A stretch of 9,778 nt of DNA from Actinomycetales bacterium (GTDB taxonomy: Bacteria; Actinomycetota; Actinomycetes; Actinomycetales; Dermabacteraceae): positions 1 through 9,778 of the forward strand of contig JAAZLF010000042.1 in assembly GCA_012799425.1 (NCBI GenBank), read 5' to 3'. Both the position numbers and the translations under genes were made by a program. Positions 6,251-9,778 of the stretch are shown here, piece by piece. The notes under the pieces were generated by a model, which worked only from the letters and a program-made list of their open reading frames with translations, searched no databases and had not been told where the DNA came from. Within the stretch, counting starts at the first letter, position 1; each line of letters begins with the position of its first letter.

Positions 6251-7105
6251 ATGCGCATCCTGCACCTGACCGACACCCATCTCTACGGCGACCCCTCGGC
6301 CCGTCATTACGACCGGATCGATCCCACCGCCGCCCTGCGCGGTGTGCTGGATCGCCTGGAGGGGCTGCACGACATCGGCCTGGTGGTCCATACGGGGGAC
6401 GCCTCCGAGGACGGCACCGCACAGAGCTACCGGCTGCTGCACGAGATCCTCGACCCCTTCGCGGCCTCGCTCGGGGCCCCGCTGGCGGTGGTGATGGGAA
6501 ACCATGACGTCTCGGCCGTGTACGGCAGCCAGATCGCGCCGGGTGAGCGTGCGCCGCACAGCCAGGACCGGGTGCTGCCGCTGCCCGGCGGCGGGCGTGC
6601 GGTGGTGCTCGACTCGAGCGTCCCCGGCGCCGGCTACGGGCACCTCGAGCCCGCCCAGCTCGACTGGCTGCGGGAGGTGCTGTCCGCACCTGCCGCGGGT
6701 GGGACCGTGCTCGCGGTCCACCATCCGCCGCTGGTGGGCGCCACCGCCCTGCTGCGCGGCCTGGACCTCGACGGCCTCGACGATCTCGCCGCCGTGCTCG
6801 AGGGCTCGGACGTGCGCATCGTGCTCTCCGGCCACTACCACCACGAGATGAACGGGTCGATCGCCGGGATCCCGGTCCACGTCGCCCCGGGGATCACCAA
6901 TGTGGTCGATCCGCTGACGGGTGGAGCGCACGAGCAGGCTCTCGCGCTGTCCGGGGCCAGTGTGATCGAGCTGGGCGCGGGCGCGCCGCGGGTGTTCAGC
7001 GCTGTGTTCCCGAACGCGGGGGACAGCGCGGGCGACGTCGAGGCGCCCGTCTACCGCTTCAGCCCTGAGCAGGTGCGGCAGATCCTCGAGGCCGCCGGCC
7101 GCTGA
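6251..7105 (+). CDS. Calcineurin-like metallophosphoesterase (class III cyclic-nucleotide phosphodiesterase type)
   Basis: This is a 284-aa binuclear-metal phosphoesterase. The metal-binding motifs are complete and in order: DTH (Asp8, His10), GD at 49-50 within HTGDASEDG, GNHD (83-86), VHHPP (His157-His158) and GHYHH (194-198, with the GHxH residues). This pattern matches the Icc/CpdA and Rv0805-like group, several of which hydrolyse cAMP or 2',3'-cyclic nucleotides, but substrates vary widely and cannot be read from sequence. There is no signal peptide or membrane segment, so it is probably cytoplasmic. The ATG at 6251 begins directly with the first conserved strand MRILHLTDTH. The frame is open upstream to 6167, but that would overlap moaE and adds unconserved sequence. 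It follows moaE on the same strand, separated by a hairpin, and converges on a small gene with an 11-bp gap. A link to Moco metabolism is not indicated. Confidence 0.88.
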   Translation: MRILHLTDTHLYGDPSARHYDRIDPTAALRGVLDRLEGLHDIGLVVHTGDASEDGTAQSYRLLHEILDPFAASLGAPLAVVMGNHDVSAVYGSQIAPGERAPHSQDRVLPLPGGGRAVVLDSSVPGAGYGHLEPAQLDWLREVLSAPAAGGTVLAVHHPPLVGATALLRGLDLDGLDDLAAVLEGSDVRIVLSGHYHHEMNGSIAGIPVHVAPGITNVVDPLTGGAHEQALALSGASVIELGAGAPRVFSAVFPNAGDSAGDVEAPVYRFSPEQVRQILEAAGR

Positions 7106-7116
7106 GGGGACCGGGG

Positions 7117-7290
7117 TCAGCGACCCATGCCCATGGGGCCGATGCCCTGGCTGTAGCGCGACTTCATCATGGCGGCGTAGTCCTCGCCGGCGCGCTGGGT
7201 CGACGTGGCGCCGGGGCGCTCGACGTCCTGGCCCTGCATGCGGTCTGCGATGCGGCCCATGGCGGAGCTGAGGGAGCGGAGGAAGGTCAT
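7117..7290 (-). CDS. Hypothetical 57-aa protein, divergent from groES
   Basis: I do not recognise this family. The ATG at 7290 has a clear GAAGGAG ribosome binding site about 10 nt upstream, which supports it as a real gene. The frame extends to 7416, but that stretch is Arg/Ala/Pro rich and has no supported start. The first 18 or so residues (MTFLRSLSSAMGRIADRM) form a probable amphipathic helix, with Phe3, Leu4, Leu7, Met11, Ile14 and Met18 on one face. A polar middle section follows (RPGATSTQRAGEDYAAMM), and the C-terminus is Gly/Met rich (QGIGPMGMGR). There is no cysteine, no metal-binding motif and no classical signal peptide. It reads away from groES and converges on the metallophosphoesterase. 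Possibilities include a small membrane-associated or regulatory protein, but no function is claimed. Confidence 0.6.
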   Translation of the reverse strand: MTFLRSLSSAMGRIADRMQGQDVERPGATSTQRAGEDYAAMMKSRYSQGIGPMGMGR

Positions 7291-7522
7291 GATCGTGGGT
7301 CTCCTTCGGTGCGGAGTGCGGTGATCGGCCCGGCCCTGGATCGCAGGTGCCGCAGCGTCTGTGAGCACGTCCCATCCTCCGCTGTCCACGGCTGCGGCGC
7401 GAGGACTTCGCGCCACAAGTTGGCGGCTTCACAAAAAGGGTGTGACCTGGTGCGCCTCCGCGTGCCGCGCGGTGGCACGGAAGGTGAGACGGGACGGTCG
7501 GCGCAGGTGTCGGACCACCGAT
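7291..7522. other. Non-coding stretch upstream of the groES operators
   Basis: No gene is supported here; open frames on both strands show no ribosome binding site or family resemblance. The left end is the leader of the 57-aa gene. A perfect 7-bp inverted repeat, GGCGCGA (7396-7402) and TCGCGCC (7408-7414), with a 5-nt loop, lies mid-region and could be an operator or hairpin. A slightly A/T-richer patch follows at about 7415-7445. I find no convincing promoter for the minus-strand gene. Confidence 0.5.
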
Positions 7523-7549
7523 TTAGCACTCGCCTTGCATGAGTGCCAG
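7523..7549 (+). promoter_or_regulatory. CIRCE operator 1 (HrcA binding site)
   Basis: TTAGCACTC-N9-GAGTGCCAG matches the CIRCE consensus TTAGCACTC-N9-GAGTGCTAA with a perfect left arm and two mismatches in the right arm. CIRCE is bound by the HrcA repressor, which releases chaperonin genes under heat stress. The site overlaps the proposed -35 of the groES promoter. Confidence 0.92.
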
Positions 7550-7564
7550 CGGGCGTCCTACAGT
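7535..7564 (+). promoter_or_regulatory. Probable sigma-A promoter of groES-groEL
   Basis: TTGCAT (7535-7540) and TACAGT (7559-7564) are separated by 18 bp and resemble TTGACA/TATAAT. The -35 lies in the CIRCE 1 spacer, and transcription would begin near 7571, at the left edge of CIRCE 2. This places both operators where HrcA would block initiation. The start site is inferred, not shown. Confidence 0.55.
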
Positions 7565-7571
7565 TGCCCCG

Positions 7572-7598
7572 TTGGCAGTCGAAGGCCGAGAGTGCCAG
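7572..7598 (+). promoter_or_regulatory. CIRCE-like operator 2
   Basis: TTGGCAGTC-N9-GAGTGCCAG keeps the CIRCE architecture and 9-bp spacing, with two mismatches from consensus in each arm. Its right arm is identical to that of operator 1, and it starts 49 bp downstream of it. It would lie at the transcription start or the first bases of the leader. It is weaker than operator 1, but the repeated arm and exact spacing argue against chance. Confidence 0.75.
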
Positions 7599-7610
7599 AG
7601 ATTGCCGCAG

Positions 7611-7659
7611 CGGGATCCTCCCCGGTCGGCACCGCGACGACGACCGGCACCGGATCCCG
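7611..7659 (+). ncRNA. Two-segment hairpin in the groES leader
   Basis: CGGGATCC (7611-7618) pairs with GGATCCCG (7652-7659), and inside it CCGGTCG (7622-7628) pairs with CGACCGG (7641-7647). This gives 15 perfect base pairs around a small internal loop and a 12-nt apical loop. It lies in the predicted 5' untranslated region, about 50 nt before the groES start, and does not include the ribosome binding site. It could stabilise the mRNA, pause transcription or act as an RNA switch; none of these is demonstrated. Confidence 0.5.
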
Positions 7660-7687
7660 GCACCCAACAACTCACGCAGAGTCACAT

Positions 7688-7702
7688 CTCTTCATGAAGG
7701 AG
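7688..7702 (+). promoter_or_regulatory. Small stem that can mask the groES Shine-Dalgarno
   Basis: CUCUU (7688-7692) can pair with AGGAG (7698-7702) around a 5-nt loop, including one G-U pair, covering most of the AAGGAG ribosome binding site. CTCA (7671-7674) can also pair with TGAG (7703-7706), extending the closure. The low stability and SD masking resemble short RNA thermometers of heat-shock genes. A stem this short can also arise by chance. Confidence 0.35.
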
Positions 7703-7710
7703 TGAGCCGC

Positions 7711-8007
7711 ATGTCGGTCTCCATCAAGCCCCTCGAGGATCGCGTCGTCGTCAAGCCGCTCGAGGCGGAGCAGACCACCGCCTCCGGTCTGGTCATCCCG
7801 GACAGCGCGAAGGAGAAGCCCCAGGAGGGCGAGGTCATCGCCGTCGGCGAGGGCCGCTTCGATGACAAGGGTCAGCGCGTCCCCATGGACGTCAAGGTCG
7901 GCGACAAGGTCGTCTTCTCCAAGTACGGCGGCACCGAGCTGAAGTACGGGAACGATGAGTTCCTGGTCCTCGGCGCGCGCGACATCCTCGCCGTCATCAA
8001 CGACTGA
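7711..8007 (+). CDS. groES: Co-chaperonin GroES (Hsp10)
   Basis: This 98-aa protein forms the heptameric lid of the GroEL folding chamber in the cytoplasm. [16 protein letters not shown] opens the protein. The mobile loop that contacts GroEL lies at about residues 18-36 and contains [28 protein letters not shown] and the [17 protein letters not shown] barrel strands follow, and [15 protein letters not shown] ends it. Length and motifs are typical of actinobacterial GroES. The ATG has AAGGAG (7697-7702) 8 nt upstream, which fixes the start; an upstream ATG at 7543 in the same frame lies in the leader and is not supported. The gene is first in a two-gene operon, 22 bp before groEL, under two CIRCE operators. 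Confidence 0.98.
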   Translation: MSVSIKPLEDRVVVKPLEAEQTTASGLVIPDSAKEKPQEGEVIAVGEGRFDDKGQRVPMDVKVGDKVVFSKYGGTELKYGNDEFLVLGARDILAVIND

Positions 8008-8011
8008 GTGA

Positions 8012-9616
<1,605 letters not shown>

Positions 9617-9621
9617 CCGCT

Positions 9622-9646
9622 CGGTCGATCACAGGATGATCGACCG
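9622..9646 (+). terminator. Perfect 10-bp hairpin after groEL
   Basis: CGGTCGATCA (9622-9631) pairs perfectly with TGATCGACCG (9637-9646) around the loop CAGGA. It starts 5 bp after the groEL stop. No T-run follows. Its position makes it a likely terminator or 3'-end stabiliser for the groES-groEL transcript. Confidence 0.6.
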
Positions 9647-9650
9647 ATCA

Positions 9651-9713
9651 GCTCGCACGGAACGGGCGGGCGGCCCGGGTCTGGCCCGGGACGCCCGCCC
9701 CTGTGGTGCGAGC
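9651..9713. terminator. Large symmetric hairpin, probable bidirectional terminator
   Basis: Three nested arms share one centre near 9682: GCTCGCAC/GTGCGAGC (9651-9658 with 9706-9713), GGGCGGGCG/CGCCCGCCC (9664-9672 with 9692-9700) and CCCGGG/CCCGGG (9674-9679 with 9685-9690), with the loop TCTGG. This gives 23 base pairs with two interruptions. Lying between groEL and an apparent convergent frame, it probably ends transcription from both sides. Confidence 0.6.
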
Positions 9714-9748
9714 CGGCTCAGCGCGATGCCGAGCAGCGGCTCACCACC

Positions 9749-9778
9749 TCACTCCTCGTCGTCCTGCTTCTCGATGCC
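9749..9778 (-). CDS. 3' end of a convergent gene, possible GroEL-like tail (5' end outside window)
   Basis: Only nine codons and a stop are inside the window, reading GIEKQDDEE then TGA on the minus strand. They nearly repeat the groEL end ([10 protein letters not shown]), with 24 identical nucleotides followed by a 3-nt in-frame length difference and the same GAG-TGA ending. This suggests a second, convergent groEL copy or another gene sharing the tail. The stretch is too short to establish a gene on its own, and an assembly or inverted-repeat artefact is possible. Confidence 0.35.
   Translation of the reverse strand, partial: GIEKQDDEE

Noticed and set aside
7106..7138. GGGTC-AGC-GACCC and CCCATGGG as a terminator between the convergent phosphoesterase and small gene
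   Set aside because: The stem is only 5 bp with a 3-nt loop and no T-run, and it overlaps the small gene's coding end. It is too weak to annotate.
7429..7445. TCACA-N7-TGTGA repeat as a CRP/cAMP-receptor site near a possible cAMP phosphodiesterase
   Set aside because: The CRP consensus is TGTGA-N6-TCACA. Here the arms are inside-out and short, so there is no support.
7543..7710. N-terminal extension of groES from an ATG at 7543
   Set aside because: It lies in the promoter and leader, encodes unconserved sequence, and the ATG at 7711 gives a normal GroES with a good ribosome binding site.

Overview
The window is high-GC DNA from an actinobacterium. The strong G/C preference at third codon positions, the protein families and a groES-groEL operon with CIRCE operators suggest Micrococcales, possibly a Brachybacterium-like member of the Dermabacteraceae. 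That placement is inferred from protein style, not from a search.

Positions 1-6180 are a molybdenum cofactor (Moco) biosynthesis cluster in three transcription blocks. Block 1 (+) is the 3' end of a divergent moeA paralogue followed by a moeB/moeZ-type adenylyltransferase-rhodanese. Block 2 (-) is moaA-moaD, convergent with block 1. Block 3 (+) is a complete moeA, moaC, a mogA/moaB-family gene and moaE. Within blocks 2 and 3 the genes are joined by 4-bp ATGA/GTGA overlaps or very close spacing. A 195-bp intergenic region with two overlapping inverted repeats separates blocks 2 and 3. Together the genes cover GTP to cPMP (MoaA, MoaC), cPMP to molybdopterin (MoaD, MoaE, with MoeB charging MoaD), and adenylation and molybdenum insertion (MogA/MoaB, MoeA).

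Positions 6181-7290 hold a hairpin after moaE, a metallophosphoesterase gene that looks leaderless, and a convergent gene for a 57-aa protein of unknown function.

Positions 7291-7710 are a 420-bp regulatory region. It carries two CIRCE-like HrcA operators spaced 49 bp apart around a plausible sigma-A promoter, then a long groES leader with a two-segment hairpin and a small stem that can mask the groES Shine-Dalgarno sequence.

Positions 7711-9616 are groES-groEL. This GroEL has a short acidic tail and no Gly-Gly-Met tail. Downstream are a perfect 10-bp hairpin and a large symmetric hairpin. At the window edge is the 3' end of a convergent reading frame whose last codons nearly repeat the groEL tail.

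Most of the window is conserved housekeeping metabolism and I see no evidence of a wholly new system. The parts most worth checking are the layered groES regulation, the mirrored groEL tail, the 57-aa protein and the moaA/moeA intergenic repeats.
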